A stretch of DNA of 64,000 nt, taken from positions 1 through 64,000 of the forward strand of contig JAEWOP010000250.1 of NCBI GenBank assembly GCA_023399635.1, written 5' to 3'. The number at the start of each line of letters is the position of its first letter. Position 1 is the stretch's first letter. Positions 19,248-28,635 of this stretch are shown piece after piece. The translations under genes were made by a program, and so were the position numbers. The notes beneath the pieces were generated by a model, which was not told the origin of the DNA, ran no database searches, and saw nothing but the letters and a program-made list of their open reading frames with translations. Origin of the DNA: Pseudomonadota bacterium (GTDB lineage Bacteria > Pseudomonadota > Alphaproteobacteria > Rhizobiales > Rhizobiaceae).

Positions 19248-20567
19248 ATGAAAAAGGGTTTGGCGCGTGTGGCCCTGACCGGATACCGGCTGGCTGGGAT
19301 TGTCTTGTACCCGCTGGCCTCTCCCTATATCGCCTACCGCGCCTATAAGGGCAAGGAAGACCGCCAGCGCCGCAACGAGCGCTTCGGTTATGCAAGCCAG
19401 CCACGGCCACGGGGACCGCTGGTGTGGCTCCACTCGGCAAGCGTCGGCGAAACTCTGGCGCTGATCCCGTTGATGCGCGAATTGTGCCGCCGGGAAATCC
19501 ACGTGCTCCTGACCACCGGCACAGTAACCTCCGCGGAGCTGGTGCGGACACGTCTGGGCGATCAGGTGATACACCAGTACGTCCCTATCGATCTTAAATT
19601 CCCGGTGAAACGCTTCCTCCGCTACTGGCGACCGGATGCATGCATCACTGCAGAATCGGAGATTTGGCCGACGACGGTATTGGAACTGGCCCGGCGCAAG
19701 ATCCCGCAAATCCGCGTCAATGCCCGTATCTCCGACAGGTCCTTCGAACGGTGGCAGCGCCACGACCGCGTTGCCGAAGCGTTGTTCGGACAGATGTCCC
19801 TCGTCGTTGCGCAAAGCGATGTCGATGCCGAACGCTTCAGGGATCTGGGCGCGTGGCCCGTGCTCGTTTCCGGCAACCTGAAAGGCGACACGGATCCACC
19901 ACCCTGCGATATCTCCCTTGTCGAACGTTACCGGCAACAGATTGGGGATCGCAAGACATGGGCAGCGATCTCCACCTTCGAGGGCGAGGAGAAGGCGGCG
20001 GCAAAGATCCACAAGGCTCTCAAGGCAAGGAACGGCCAGCTCACCATTATCGTGCCTCGCCATCCGGAGCGTGCGGATGAAATCGAGGAGATGCTGGAGG
20101 CGCAGGGCCTGGTGGTGGCACGGCGGTCGCGCGACGATATCCTGACAGAGGAGACGGACATTTTCCTTGGCGACAGCATGGGGGAGATGGGCCTGTATCT
20201 GCGCCTGACGGAGGTCGCCTTTGTTGGACGCTCTTTGACGGGTGAGGGCGGTCAGAACCCGTTGGAGCCGGCAATGCTGAGCTGCGCCGTGCTGTCCGGC
20301 AGCAAAGTTGATAATTTCCGTGATGCTTACTCCAACCTCGTCCGCAGGGGGGGAGCTCGGTTGGTGCGTGACACCGAAATGCTGGCGAAAGCAGTGCACT
20401 ATCTGTTGAGCAACGAGATAGCCCGCAAGAAGATGATCGAGGCAGGCCAGGAAACGATCCAGGAAATGCGTGGCGCGCTTTCGGCAACCGTGAAGGCGCT
20501 CGAACCTTATCTCAATCCACTCACCGTCAGCGCCCGTCTTCAGCCGAGAAGCATGGCGGCGCAATGA
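19248..20567 (+). CDS. waaA: 3-deoxy-D-manno-octulosonic acid (Kdo) transferase
   Basis: WaaA (KdtA) adds Kdo to lipid IVA at the cytoplasmic face of the inner membrane. The 439-residue GT30-type protein has an N-terminal membrane anchor (GYRLAGIVLYPLASPYIAYR), the conserved LHSASVGETLALIPL near residues 63-77, TGTVTSAELV, and a C-terminal domain with FVGRSLTGEGGQNPLEPA near residues 325-342. The stop overlaps the next HAD gene by 4 bases, and lpxK follows, making a small lipid A locus. Confidence 0.93.
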   Translation: MKKGLARVALTGYRLAGIVLYPLASPYIAYRAYKGKEDRQRRNERFGYASQPRPRGPLVWLHSASVGETLALIPLMRELCRREIHVLLTTGTVTSAELVRTRLGDQVIHQYVPIDLKFPVKRFLRYWRPDACITAESEIWPTTVLELARRKIPQIRVNARISDRSFERWQRHDRVAEALFGQMSLVVAQSDVDAERFRDLGAWPVLVSGNLKGDTDPPPCDISLVERYRQQIGDRKTWAAISTFEGEEKAAAKIHKALKARNGQLTIIVPRHPERADEIEEMLEAQGLVVARRSRDDILTEETDIFLGDSMGEMGLYLRLTEVAFVGRSLTGEGGQNPLEPAMLSCAVLSGSKVDNFRDAYSNLVRRGGARLVRDTEMLAKAVHYLLSNEIARKKMIEAGQETIQEMRGALSATVKALEPYLNPLTVSARLQPRSMAAQ

Positions 20568-21292
20568 TGCGCACCTCCTTCGGCGAAATCCAGGGCATCC
20601 TCTTCGACAAGGACGGCACGCTCATTCTCTATGACGAGAGCTGGGGGCCGGTGAACCGGGAAGCGGCGCGGATCGCGGCTGCCGGTCAGGAGCATATTGA
20701 GCTGCGCCTGCTTGACGCTGCTGGCATGGATCCGGTTTCCGGCCATACGCGTGCCGATAGCCTCCTGGCCGCTGGCAACGCCGCCGAGATCGCTGCCGGC
20801 TTTGTCGCAGCCGGCTCTCCGCTTCCGGTGGCGGAACTGACGGTGCTGCTTGATGCGCTCTTCGTGCAGGCCACTGAATATGCCGTGCCTGTGACGGATC
20901 TGCGGATACTGTTCTCGCGGCTGAAGGCACGCGGCCTGAAGCTTGGCATCGCGTCAAGCGACAACGAACGCTCAATCCGCTCCACGGTGCACCGTTTTGG
21001 GATCGATAGCCATGTCGATTTCATTGCCGGATACGATAGCGGTTATGGTGGGAAACCAGAGCCCGGCATGGTGCTTGGGTTCTGCGAGGCAACAGGGCTT
21101 GAGCCTAGCTGCGTCGCCGTAGTCGGAGACAACAACCACGACCTGATCATGGCGGCAAACGCGGGCGCTGGGCTGAAGATTGGCGTGTTGACCGGCACGG
21201 GCACCCGCCAGACGCTCGAACCACATGCCGATTTCTGCCTCGACTGTATAGCCTCCATCGAGGCGCTCCTCCTGGAGCAGACTGGCGCCTGA
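20564..21292 (+). CDS. HAD-family hydrolase, phosphoglycolate-phosphatase-like
   Basis: This 242-residue protein has the HAD nucleophile motif ILFDKDGTLI near residues 10-19, motif II LGIASSDNE near residue 128, and motif IV VVGDNNHDLIMAANAG near residues 184-199. The alpha-helical cap follows the first motif, as in phosphoglycolate or beta-phosphoglucomutase types. It overlaps waaA by 4 bases and precedes lpxK, so it is probably translated with the lipid A genes; a sugar-phosphate substrate would fit, but this is inference. Confidence 0.84.
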   Translation: MMRTSFGEIQGILFDKDGTLILYDESWGPVNREAARIAAAGQEHIELRLLDAAGMDPVSGHTRADSLLAAGNAAEIAAGFVAAGSPLPVAELTVLLDALFVQATEYAVPVTDLRILFSRLKARGLKLGIASSDNERSIRSTVHRFGIDSHVDFIAGYDSGYGGKPEPGMVLGFCEATGLEPSCVAVVGDNNHDLIMAANAGAGLKIGVLTGTGTRQTLEPHADFCLDCIASIEALLLEQTGA

Positions 21293-21379
21293 AGCGCTCC
21301 GCTGACCATCACCCTTGCCTTTTTCAGAAAACTCCCTTTTGGTGCCCGCCTGTTTGGCGTGACTTGGAGAAGCTCATCA

Positions 21380-22414
21380 ATGGTGTCGGAAGCGCCTCCC
21401 TTCTGGTGGACGAAGGCCGATTGGCGTGCCTGGAGCCTCTCGCCCCTCTCGTTTGTGTATGGCAAGGTTTCGGGTAAACGCCTCGCCGAGGGCAGGCGGG
21501 CTCGTGTTTCAGCGCCGGTCATCTGTGTCGGCAACTTCACCGTGGGCGGAGCCGGAAAAACGCCAACGGCAATCGCTCTTGCTCGCGCTGCCAAGGAACG
21601 CGGGCTCAAACCCGGAATTCTCAGCCGCGGCTACGGCGGATCGCTGGACGTCACGACACTTGTTGATCCTCACCATCATCGTGCTGGTGCTGTGGGTGAC
21701 GAGGCCCTGCTCCTGGCGCGGGAGGCGACCACCGTCATTTCTCGCCGCCGCGTCGAAGGCGCAGGGAGGCTGGTGAGCGAAGGAGCTGACCTGATCATCA
21801 TGGACGATGGCTTCCAGAGCGCGCAGATCGCAATCGATTTCGCCCTGATCGTCATTGATAGCGTCCGCGGGATCGGAAACGGGCATCTGGTGCCCGGAGG
21901 ACCGGTTCGGGCGCCGATCGCGGAGCAGATGCGTCACCTGTCGGCCATCCTCAAGGTTGGCAACGGTGATGCCGCGGACGCCTTGGTGCGGCAGGCGGCT
22001 AGGGCAGGCAAGCCCTTCTATGTCGCCTCATTGATACCGCGGGCGGCGCCGGATCTGGCGGGTCGGGCTGTGCTGGCGTTTGCTGGTATTGCCGACCCGG
22101 CGAAATTCTATCGGACGGTTGAGGCGCTGGGTGCAGACCTTGTCGAGCGCCGCTCCTTCCCGGATCATCATTACTTCGCAGAAGACGAAGTCGCGGAGCT
22201 GCTTGCGGACGCCGAGGGCCGCGGTCTCCTTCCGGTCACGACGGCAAAGGATGCCGCGCGATTGGTTGGCGGCCATGGGAAGGCGGAGGCGCTTCTTCAG
22301 AAGCTTCGGGTCGTCGAGGTCGACATGACCTTTGACAATCCCCATGCTCCAAGTCAGATCATCGAGCTTGCGATGGCGACCTACCGCAGGAGGCGGCTCC
22401 AGGAGAGCAGGTAG
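21380..22414 (+). CDS. lpxK: Tetraacyldisaccharide 4'-kinase
   Basis: LpxK phosphorylates the 4' position of the lipid A precursor. The protein of about 344 residues has an N-terminal amphipathic region ([14 protein letters not shown]), then the P-loop [18 protein letters not shown] near residues 46-63, LSRGYGG near residue 80, and [20 protein letters not shown] near residue 141. The open frame extends to a GTG at 21359, but ATG 21380 has GGAG upstream and fits the family N-terminus. It belongs to the waaA locus and is followed by a convergent DUF2093 gene. Confidence 0.93.
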   Translation: MVSEAPPFWWTKADWRAWSLSPLSFVYGKVSGKRLAEGRRARVSAPVICVGNFTVGGAGKTPTAIALARAAKERGLKPGILSRGYGGSLDVTTLVDPHHHRAGAVGDEALLLAREATTVISRRRVEGAGRLVSEGADLIIMDDGFQSAQIAIDFALIVIDSVRGIGNGHLVPGGPVRAPIAEQMRHLSAILKVGNGDAADALVRQAARAGKPFYVASLIPRAAPDLAGRAVLAFAGIADPAKFYRTVEALGADLVERRSFPDHHYFAEDEVAELLADAEGRGLLPVTTAKDAARLVGGHGKAEALLQKLRVVEVDMTFDNPHAPSQIIELAMATYRRRRLQESR

Positions 22415-22434
22415 CCGTGCAAGGAGCGATTCCG

Positions 22435-22668
22435 TCAGCCGCGGGTCTGTGTCGGCAGGATACCCGCCCGCTTGTCCGCTTCTAGCGAGGCTGCTGCGTC
22501 AACATAGGCTTCCTGTCGCGCAACGCTCCAATAGCGGAGCTCATCCAAGGGAATGGTGGCGCCGGTGACGGCGCAGACGACATGGGAGCCAGCCGATAGC
22601 ATCTGGTAATCGCCATCGAGATACCGGATCCTCGCTTCTCGGCTGCCGCTTCCCTCGAACCGGTTCAT
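22435..22668 (-). CDS. DUF2093 family small protein
   Basis: This 77-residue protein matches DUF2093, with IRYLDGDYQMLSAGSHVVCA and the strongly conserved IPLDELRYWSVARQEAYVDA. Function is unknown. The start at 22668 has a GGAG Shine-Dalgarno 9 bases upstream, while the in-frame extension to 22695 is not family-like. It lies 87 bases downstream of mutL on the same strand and convergent to lpxK. Confidence 0.85.
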   Translation of the reverse strand: MNRFEGSGSREARIRYLDGDYQMLSAGSHVVCAVTGATIPLDELRYWSVARQEAYVDAAASLEADKRAGILPTQTRG

Positions 22669-22755
22669 CTGTCGTCTCCTGCAAAATTCATGCACCGGCC
22701 TTTACAGCGAGCGCCGCGTCAGCGCCAGCCTTCTGTGGCAGCGATTCTCGGTCCG

Positions 22756-24552
22756 TCAACTGCGGCCAAATAGCCGCTCGATGTCGGACAGCTTGAGTTC
22801 GATATAGGTCGGGCGGCCATGGTTGCATTGGCCAGATCCCGGCGTGACTTCCATCTGCCGCAAAAGTGCATTCATTTCCTCTGGCCGAAGTCGCCGGCCT
22901 GACCGGACCGAGCCATGGCAGGCCATGGTGGCGGCAACATGTTCAAGCTTGGCCCGCAACCCGCCAGCGGTGCTCCACTCGGCAACTTCGTCGGCAAGGT
23001 CGCGGACGAGGCCTGTCGCATCAATCTCCCCCAGCATTGCGGGTGTCTCGCGAACCGCAATGGCGCCAGGGCCGAAGCGCTCGATCGCAAGACCGAACCT
23101 GTCAAGCTCGCCGACATAGGACATCAGCCGGTCGCAATCTTCCTCCGGAAGATCGACGATCTCCGGGATGAGCAGCGTTTGCGAGGAAAGTCGCCCACTG
23201 TCCAGCGCCTTTCGCATGGCCTCGAACACCAGTCGCTCATGCGCCGCATGCTGATCGACAATCACCAGCCCGTCATTCGTCTGGGCAACGATGTAGTTTT
23301 CATGCAGCTGCGCCCTTGCCGCACCAAGGCGGTGCTCCGATGCAATCTCTTGCGCGCCCGTGGTCGTGACATTTGCAGTCGCCTCGGTGCGCGCAGACGG
23401 CGTTGCGAAGTGCTGAAAGCCTGCCTGCCTTTCCTCCCCAAACGAGAAGTCCGTCAGCGGCCGCGAAGTTGAGTTTTGGGCTCTCCAAGGTGTAGGCGCG
23501 GCCGCTGGGCCGTAGCCCGTACGGAAGGCACTGACGAGGCCGCTGCCGCTTGTCGTCGCTGCGCGACTGCCCTCGCGAGCCAGCGCCTCGCGGATAGCGC
23601 CGACGATCAGGCCTCGGACCAAACCTGGATCGCGGAAACGCACATCGGCCTTTGCCGGATGAACGTTCACATCAACCAGGGAAGGATCCAGTTTGAGGGA
23701 GAGCACCGCGACTGGATAGCGGCCGGACGGCACCGTCTCAGCATAAGCGCCGCGAATAGCCGAAAGGATCAGCTTGTCCTGCACGGGCCGCCCGTTAACG
23801 AAGGCATACTGGTGCCCTGAATTGCCGCGATTGAAGGTGGGCACCCCGGCAAAGCCTGTGAGAAACACCTCTTCGCGGCCCGCGTCGATTTCGATAGCAT
23901 TGTCCTTGAACTCTCGCCCCAGGATCTGTGCGATGCGCGCAAGCGAATCGTCACCCGTAGAAGGCAGTTCCAGCGTTGAGCGGTCTGGTCCGCTGAGCAC
24001 GAAGCGAATGCCGGGGAAGGCGATGGCCATCCGCTTCACCATCTCGGTGATCGCTCCAGCCTCTGCTCGCTCCGACTTCAGGAACTTGAGACGTGCCGGC
24101 GTGGCGAAGAAGATATCCCGCACCTCCACCACCGTCCCTTGATTGGCAGCGGCGGGGCGAACAGGCGACGTGGCTCCACCGATCACCGATACCTGGAACC
24201 CTTGCGGATCGCCGCTCCGGCGGCTGGTGATCGCAAGCTTCGCAACAGAGCCGATGGAGGGGAGCGCCTCGCCGCGAAATCCGAGGGTGCGAATGTCGTC
24301 TAGTGTGCCATCGATCTTGGAGGTGCAATGACGCCGCACCGCAAGTTCCAGGTCTGTGCCGTCCATGCCGCAGCCATTGTCGGTGATGCGGAGCAGGCTT
24401 TTCCCTCCGCCTGCCGTGGCGATTTCGATCCGGGTAGCGCCCGCGTCGATAGCGTTCTCGATCAGCTCCTTGGCCGCACTGGCAGGGCGCTCGATTACTT
24501 CACCGGCGGCGATCTGGTTGATCAGGGTCTCAGGAAGAAGCTTCACAGGCAT
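22756..24552 (-). CDS. mutL: DNA mismatch repair protein MutL
   Basis: MutL links mismatch recognition by MutS to downstream repair. The 598-residue protein has the GHKL ATPase motifs in order: [16 protein letters not shown] near residues 29-44, DNGCGMD near residue 58, and [14 protein letters not shown] near residues 91-104. The C-terminal dimerisation domain carries [13 protein letters not shown] near residue 432 and [12 protein letters not shown] near residue 551. No DQHA(X)2E(X)4E endonuclease motif of the canonical type is evident beyond the [12 protein letters not shown] sequence, which does match it, so an endonuclease-active MutL is possible. Confidence 0.95.
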   Translation of the reverse strand: MPVKLLPETLINQIAAGEVIERPASAAKELIENAIDAGATRIEIATAGGGKSLLRITDNGCGMDGTDLELAVRRHCTSKIDGTLDDIRTLGFRGEALPSIGSVAKLAITSRRSGDPQGFQVSVIGGATSPVRPAAANQGTVVEVRDIFFATPARLKFLKSERAEAGAITEMVKRMAIAFPGIRFVLSGPDRSTLELPSTGDDSLARIAQILGREFKDNAIEIDAGREEVFLTGFAGVPTFNRGNSGHQYAFVNGRPVQDKLILSAIRGAYAETVPSGRYPVAVLSLKLDPSLVDVNVHPAKADVRFRDPGLVRGLIVGAIREALAREGSRAATTSGSGLVSAFRTGYGPAAAPTPWRAQNSTSRPLTDFSFGEERQAGFQHFATPSARTEATANVTTTGAQEIASEHRLGAARAQLHENYIVAQTNDGLVIVDQHAAHERLVFEAMRKALDSGRLSSQTLLIPEIVDLPEEDCDRLMSYVGELDRFGLAIERFGPGAIAVRETPAMLGEIDATGLVRDLADEVAEWSTAGGLRAKLEHVAATMACHGSVRSGRRLRPEEMNALLRQMEVTPGSGQCNHGRPTYIELKLSDIERLFGRS

Positions 24553-24813
24553 GGACTGATTTTCAAGGATTCTCTTTGGCTTGGAAAGAGGCGATCGCGG
24601 CAGGTGCCCGATGTCTTGGCCTGCTCCACCAGTTCCGGGCTTGGTTAGCGTTGAACGCGGCGTCTGGCGCAGCCGTCTAGCCCCAGTTCGAACGCGGGCT
24701 GATCCGCTAGCTAGGTAACTGAATTGTCTTGATTTTCACCTTTCTCGTGAGAGCTTTTTGTTAATCTTTGTCCGTCATCTTCATCAAAAGTGTACTGAGT
24801 ATCGGATTTTTGC

Positions 24814-26166
24814 ATGGTGTCGGCGGGTAACCCGTCGTTGCAGGTCAGCCAAAATGAACTGCAGGCGATGGCATATAGCGACCCTCTCACAGGCCTCGGC
24901 AACCGCTATCGGCTGCGCGACAAGGTGCGGTTGCTTGCGGCTGAACGCGCGCAGGATCCTGCACCCTTCACCATCTGCATCGCAAATCTCGATGGCTTCA
25001 AGCCGATCAATGACCTTTTTGGAGCCGAAGCAGGAGACGAGATCCTTTGTCAGGTTGCTCATCGATTGAAGGCTTGTATGCCGGATGGTGCAACGGTTAC
25101 CCGCCATGATGGCGACGAGTTCGCCTTTGTCCTCCCGCTTGTCTTCGATGGAAGCAGTGCCGAGCGGATTGGCCAGATGATGAAGGACGTTCTCTCGGCC
25201 CCTTATGACCTGGGCGATCGAAACGTGCGTCTTTCCGCATCGCTTGGATTTGCCATCTATCCCTTTGCGGGGGAAGAGTATGAGGAACTCCTGAAAAGCG
25301 CCGAGACGGCGCTGTATCGGTCCAAGCGGCGCGGCCGGGGTCAGATTACCGTCTATTCTCGCGAGATTGCGCAGGAGATGAAGCGGGCAACCCAGCTTGA
25401 ACAGGCACTGCGTACTGCGGTCATCGCCGATGCCGTGGACGCGCATTTTCAGCCGATCGTTCGCTTAAAAGATGGAGCTGTTCTGGGCTTCGAAGCATTG
25501 GCGCGCTGGATCGATGGCGACCTTGGGTTTGTATCACCGGCTGTCTTCGTTCCCTTGGCTGAGGAACGAGGCTTCATCGACGCCTTGTCAGAGACGCTCC
25601 TGCGCAGAGCAGCCGAAGCTGCGCTCTCCTGGCCGCGCGATCTCTTCCTCTCTTTTAACCTTTCCTCGGCGCAGCTGATGGATACGGGAACCAGCGCCAC
25701 TATCCTATCCACTCTAGCGCGCGTTGGGCTCGATCCGCGCCGTCTTGAGCTTGAGATCACGGAAACTGCCGTCATGACATCCGCTGATACCGCACATCGG
25801 ATCATCAGCGAACTTCGCTCCCACGGCGTTCGAATCTCCCTCGATGACTTTGGGACAGGCCAATCAAGCCTCGGCCGCCTACGCGACTTCACATTCGACA
25901 AGGTCAAGATCGATCGCGCCTTCATTTCTCAGATCACCACGGACCGAGCTTCCGAGCACATCGTGAAGGCGATCATCGCAATGTGCGACGGCCTCGACCT
26001 TCAGGTGGTTGCCGAAGGTATCGAGATGCATGAGGATGCGGAAAAGCTGAAGATGCTTGGCTGCGGCATGGGGCAGGGCTACTATTACGGCAAGCCTCTC
26101 GATGCCGCTGCCACCCAGGTTTATCTGCAACAGCATTTTGGTGAGCAGATGCGAGCGCATCTTTAG
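24814..26166 (+). CDS. Diguanylate cyclase / phosphodiesterase (GGDEF-EAL)
   Basis: This 450-residue cytosolic protein has two cyclic-di-GMP domains and no membrane segment or sensor. In the GGDEF domain (residues about 16-180), the signature reads DGDEF at residues 99-103, with the first glycine replaced by Asp. In the EAL domain (about 195-440), E227-A228-L229 is intact, as are NLSSAQL, EITETAV, DDFGTGQSSL, KVKIDRAFI and AEGIE, so phosphodiesterase activity is likely. Cyclase activity is uncertain because of the altered signature. It stands alone, divergent from mutL across an A+T-rich 261-base gap, and a G/C hairpin follows it. Confidence 0.92.
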   Translation: MVSAGNPSLQVSQNELQAMAYSDPLTGLGNRYRLRDKVRLLAAERAQDPAPFTICIANLDGFKPINDLFGAEAGDEILCQVAHRLKACMPDGATVTRHDGDEFAFVLPLVFDGSSAERIGQMMKDVLSAPYDLGDRNVRLSASLGFAIYPFAGEEYEELLKSAETALYRSKRRGRGQITVYSREIAQEMKRATQLEQALRTAVIADAVDAHFQPIVRLKDGAVLGFEALARWIDGDLGFVSPAVFVPLAEERGFIDALSETLLRRAAEAALSWPRDLFLSFNLSSAQLMDTGTSATILSTLARVGLDPRRLELEITETAVMTSADTAHRIISELRSHGVRISLDDFGTGQSSLGRLRDFTFDKVKIDRAFISQITTDRASEHIVKAIIAMCDGLDLQVVAEGIEMHEDAEKLKMLGCGMGQGYYYGKPLDAAATQVYLQQHFGEQMRAHL

Positions 26167-26193
26167 GACGTCGAAGCAAGCATTGCACGTGAA

Positions 26194-26215
26194 AGGCGGC
26201 ACCGCAGCGCCGCCT
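26194..26215. repeat. Hairpin after the GGDEF-EAL gene
   Basis: AGGCGGC (26194-26200) and GCCGCCT (26209-26215) form a 7-bp stem about 30 bases past the stop. No T-run follows, so it is a weak terminator candidate. The rest of 26167-26380 shows no gene I can support. Confidence 0.4.
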
Positions 26216-26380
26216 CATCCACATTCTCAACGCGTCCCTCGTTCCAGACCAGGGGGAGTCGTCGACGAGGTGGTGGCGTTGCCTATGCTGGAGACGCGTC
26301 TGGAGGCCGCGTCTGATGATGAGATAATGAACGGGCGCCTCGTTCGTTCCCAACTCTGCGCAAACTTCCCCTGACATCGG

Positions 26381-27265
26381 TCAAGCCTTGAATGCCGGAT
26401 CCGCTCGGCCGTCGACTTCGAAAGAGAGGCTAAACAGCTGCCCCGCCAGAGGATCCTCCTGACGTTCGGCAGGATCAAGTCCCTCCCAGGAGGACGTGAT
26501 CCCCAATCTGTCGAAGCCTTGGCCGTAAAAAACGGGGCAGGTCATCCGTTTTGCTGCTACGGGGTAGCGCGCCAGGAAAGCGCCGTCGGAGCTGTAGCAA
26601 TCGACGGCACCGTCACCCCATCTCGCATTCCAGATGTTGCCAGCTGTGTCGCAGACGGAGCCATCCATCCCGCCGGGGCGACCACTTGTATCCACCAACA
26701 CCTCATTTGGCCCCACCGGAAGGCCTGTGGCCGGATCTACCGGCACGCGCATCAGGCGGTTGATGCGCGTATCGACGAAATAGCCCGTCGCGCCATCGGG
26801 AGAGAAGCAGATCGAATTCGGAATGCTGATATCGGCAAAGAGCTTCTTCGACTGCCCGTTGGCAACGTGGTAGATGGCGCCTGCGCCTTCTTCTGCGCCT
26901 TTGCCCATGGTCCCGATCCAGAGGCTGCCGCTGGGATGGACGCGCCCGTCATTGGACCGATTCCCCGAATTGCCGGGCTCGAGCTCGCAGTAGAGTGACA
27001 ACTGGCCATCGGCGCGGTTGCGGATGAACAGACCGTTCTCCGTCGCCAGCAATTGCCGCTTGTCATCTATCCGGGCAATGACGCTTGCCATGACAGGCAG
27101 CGCATGCGTGCGCTCGCTGTGGGAAGGCAGGTGTAACTCGTGAAGTGCCTTGCCGAGGATGTCGAACCACCACAAGGTATCTGTTTCATACTCGTAACTC
27201 GGACCTTCGCCCAGTTCGCAGACGGTCGAGGAGAGGACTTGAGGGTTGGGGAATTCGGCCGACAT
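26381..27265 (-). CDS. SMP-30/gluconolactonase family protein
   Basis: This protein of about 294 residues belongs to the SMP-30/LRE beta-propeller lactonases, which open sugar lactones using one divalent metal. Visible landmarks are CELGEGPSYEYETDTLWWFD near residues 15-34 (metal-binding Glu), NDGRVHPSGSLWIGTM near residues 104-119 (Asn/Asp site), and PNSICFSPDGATGYFVDT near residues 150-167. The open frame extends to 27487, but ATG 27265 has an AGGAG Shine-Dalgarno and the family-like start. The physiological lactone is unknown. It is divergent from the LuxR-type gene, which may control it. Confidence 0.87.
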   Translation of the reverse strand: MSAEFPNPQVLSSTVCELGEGPSYEYETDTLWWFDILGKALHELHLPSHSERTHALPVMASVIARIDDKRQLLATENGLFIRNRADGQLSLYCELEPGNSGNRSNDGRVHPSGSLWIGTMGKGAEEGAGAIYHVANGQSKKLFADISIPNSICFSPDGATGYFVDTRINRLMRVPVDPATGLPVGPNEVLVDTSGRPGGMDGSVCDTAGNIWNARWGDGAVDCYSSDGAFLARYPVAAKRMTCPVFYGQGFDRLGITSSWEGLDPAERQEDPLAGQLFSLSFEVDGRADPAFKA

Positions 27266-27490
27266 CCAGTGCTCCTGATACTTAAGCTGGTGCGCACTGT
27301 GTCCGGCGCAAGCGCGTGAGGCAAGCCGTTTCCCTGCGAGGATTGGAACATGGTGCGAGGCTGAATAAACCGATCCTGTATCAGGAATAGGAATTGCCAA
27401 TCGAAACTTTTCCGCATACCTCTGCGAATGTCTTGCATTCAAAGCCCCTGTTGACGGGCTCGTGGTGCAAACATCCCAGGCGATCATTCA

Positions 27491-28291
27491 GTGGAAAATC
27501 CGATCATGGACGTCGCGCGAAGCGAGCATCATCGATTGGAAGAAGAGAAATTTCAGCCGATGCCGCAAACGGAACAACTCGTCCAGGGCGACGCAGTCGA
27601 GGCGAAGCTTCAGGAGATCGCTCGGCTGAAGACTCAGTTCGACGTTTTCCGCTTCATGAAGCGCCTGACGGAAGAATACGGTGCCCGCGCTTTCATGGTG
27701 GCCAATCTCCCGCTGCTGACGTCCTTGACGCTCTCCTCGAGCACGGTGATCACTAACTTGCCGGCAGAGCTGATTGCCGCCTTCGATCGCGAGGGCCTGC
27801 TCTCCACCAGCCCCGTCCTCAAGCGTCTCCGGGCTTCGGCGTTGCCGTTCACCTATGACATGGCGGAGATGACGAGGGAGCGCGGCAGCAGCATGTCTGA
27901 GGATCTCTTCCTTCACTATGGTCTGCGTCGGGGCGTGCATTTTCCCGTGCAAGACGGTACCGGCCTTCGAGGCTCGGTGGCTCTGCTAGGGCAGGAACTC
28001 GATTTTGATCTGCAGCAGATGATGGAGCTCCACTATCTGGGGGTCCATGTCTACGACACCCTCGGGCAGATCCGTAGCCTGAGCATCCGAACAACCGACA
28101 CGCTGACCGACCGAGAACTCGATTGTCTCAACTGGACCGCTGCGGGAAAGACGAGCGCCGAGATTGCCGAGATCTTGGGTCTCTCCGAGCATACCGTCAA
28201 TCACTACCTGAACCGTGCTGCCAAGAAGCTCGATACGGTAAACCGGGCTCAGGCGGTTGCTAAGGCTCTTCGCACAGGTCTCATAAAGTAA
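27491..28291 (+). CDS. LuxR-family transcriptional regulator (solo type)
   Basis: This 266-residue protein has an N-terminal sensing region resembling the autoinducer-binding domain and a clear C-terminal LuxR HTH: LTDRELDCLNWTAAGKTSAE, then ILGLSEHTVNHYLNRAAKKL (near residues 204-245). The tryptophan and DP residues that contact acyl-homoserine lactones in TraR/LuxR are not evident in the N-terminal region, so an AHL ligand is doubtful. No luxI-type synthase is in the window. The start is GTG 27491 or ATG 27506; neither has a strong Shine-Dalgarno. It is divergent from the SMP-30 gene across 225 bases. Confidence 0.84.
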   Translation: MENPIMDVARSEHHRLEEEKFQPMPQTEQLVQGDAVEAKLQEIARLKTQFDVFRFMKRLTEEYGARAFMVANLPLLTSLTLSSSTVITNLPAELIAAFDREGLLSTSPVLKRLRASALPFTYDMAEMTRERGSSMSEDLFLHYGLRRGVHFPVQDGTGLRGSVALLGQELDFDLQQMMELHYLGVHVYDTLGQIRSLSIRTTDTLTDRELDCLNWTAAGKTSAEIAEILGLSEHTVNHYLNRAAKKLDTVNRAQAVAKALRTGLIK

Positions 28292-28635
28292 GCCTCCGAT
28301 CTTAGATCTGCATCTGCTTCAAGCAGGTGCACTTCCTGCTCATCTTCTCACCGTTATGATGCCTCAGCGTCCTCGTGCCTGGGTCCCGAGGAGGGCGCAT
28401 CATCGCCCGTGCAGGCTTCGGGCAGCTGGCACGTTTTCTGCATCTGGCAAAGAGGTCCAGAGGGGACTGAAGGCGTCCGCAGAGACGCTGTCTAGAAAGC
28501 GCCGCCCGATCCTGCGCGCCGATTGGCTGCCGGTCGGGCGGCGTTGCTTAGCAATGATGTTGCGATACCAACAGGGCACCTCCTATAAAGGCAGGGCATC
28601 GGCGGGAATTCCGGTGCGACTGACAGGAGTTGCAA
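28292..28635. other. 344-base gap between the LuxR-type gene and mrp
   Basis: No gene can be supported here. It contains an 8-bp hairpin right after the regulator gene (28310-28317 with 28323-28330, loop TTCAA) and a long inverted repeat at 28500-28543, and ends with the AGGAG Shine-Dalgarno of mrp at 28625-28629. It may include the mrp promoter or a small RNA. Confidence 0.5.
28500..28543. repeat. Inverted repeat upstream of mrp
   Basis: CGCCGCCCGA (28500-28509) and TCGGGCGGCG (28534-28543) are perfect 10-base complements around a 24-base loop. As RNA it would be a stable stem about 90 bases upstream of the mrp start. No T-run follows, so a leader structure or part of a small RNA is more likely than a terminator. 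Confidence 0.5.

Noticed and set aside
24553..24813. A gene in the A+T-richer gap between mutL and the GGDEF-EAL gene
   Set aside because: No frame with start, Shine-Dalgarno and plausible protein was found; it is more likely the divergent promoter region.
27266..27490. Lux box (20-bp LuxR operator) between the lactonase and LuxR-type genes
   Set aside because: The palindrome TCCTG-TAT-CAGGA has a 3-base centre rather than the CTG-N10-CAG layout of lux boxes.
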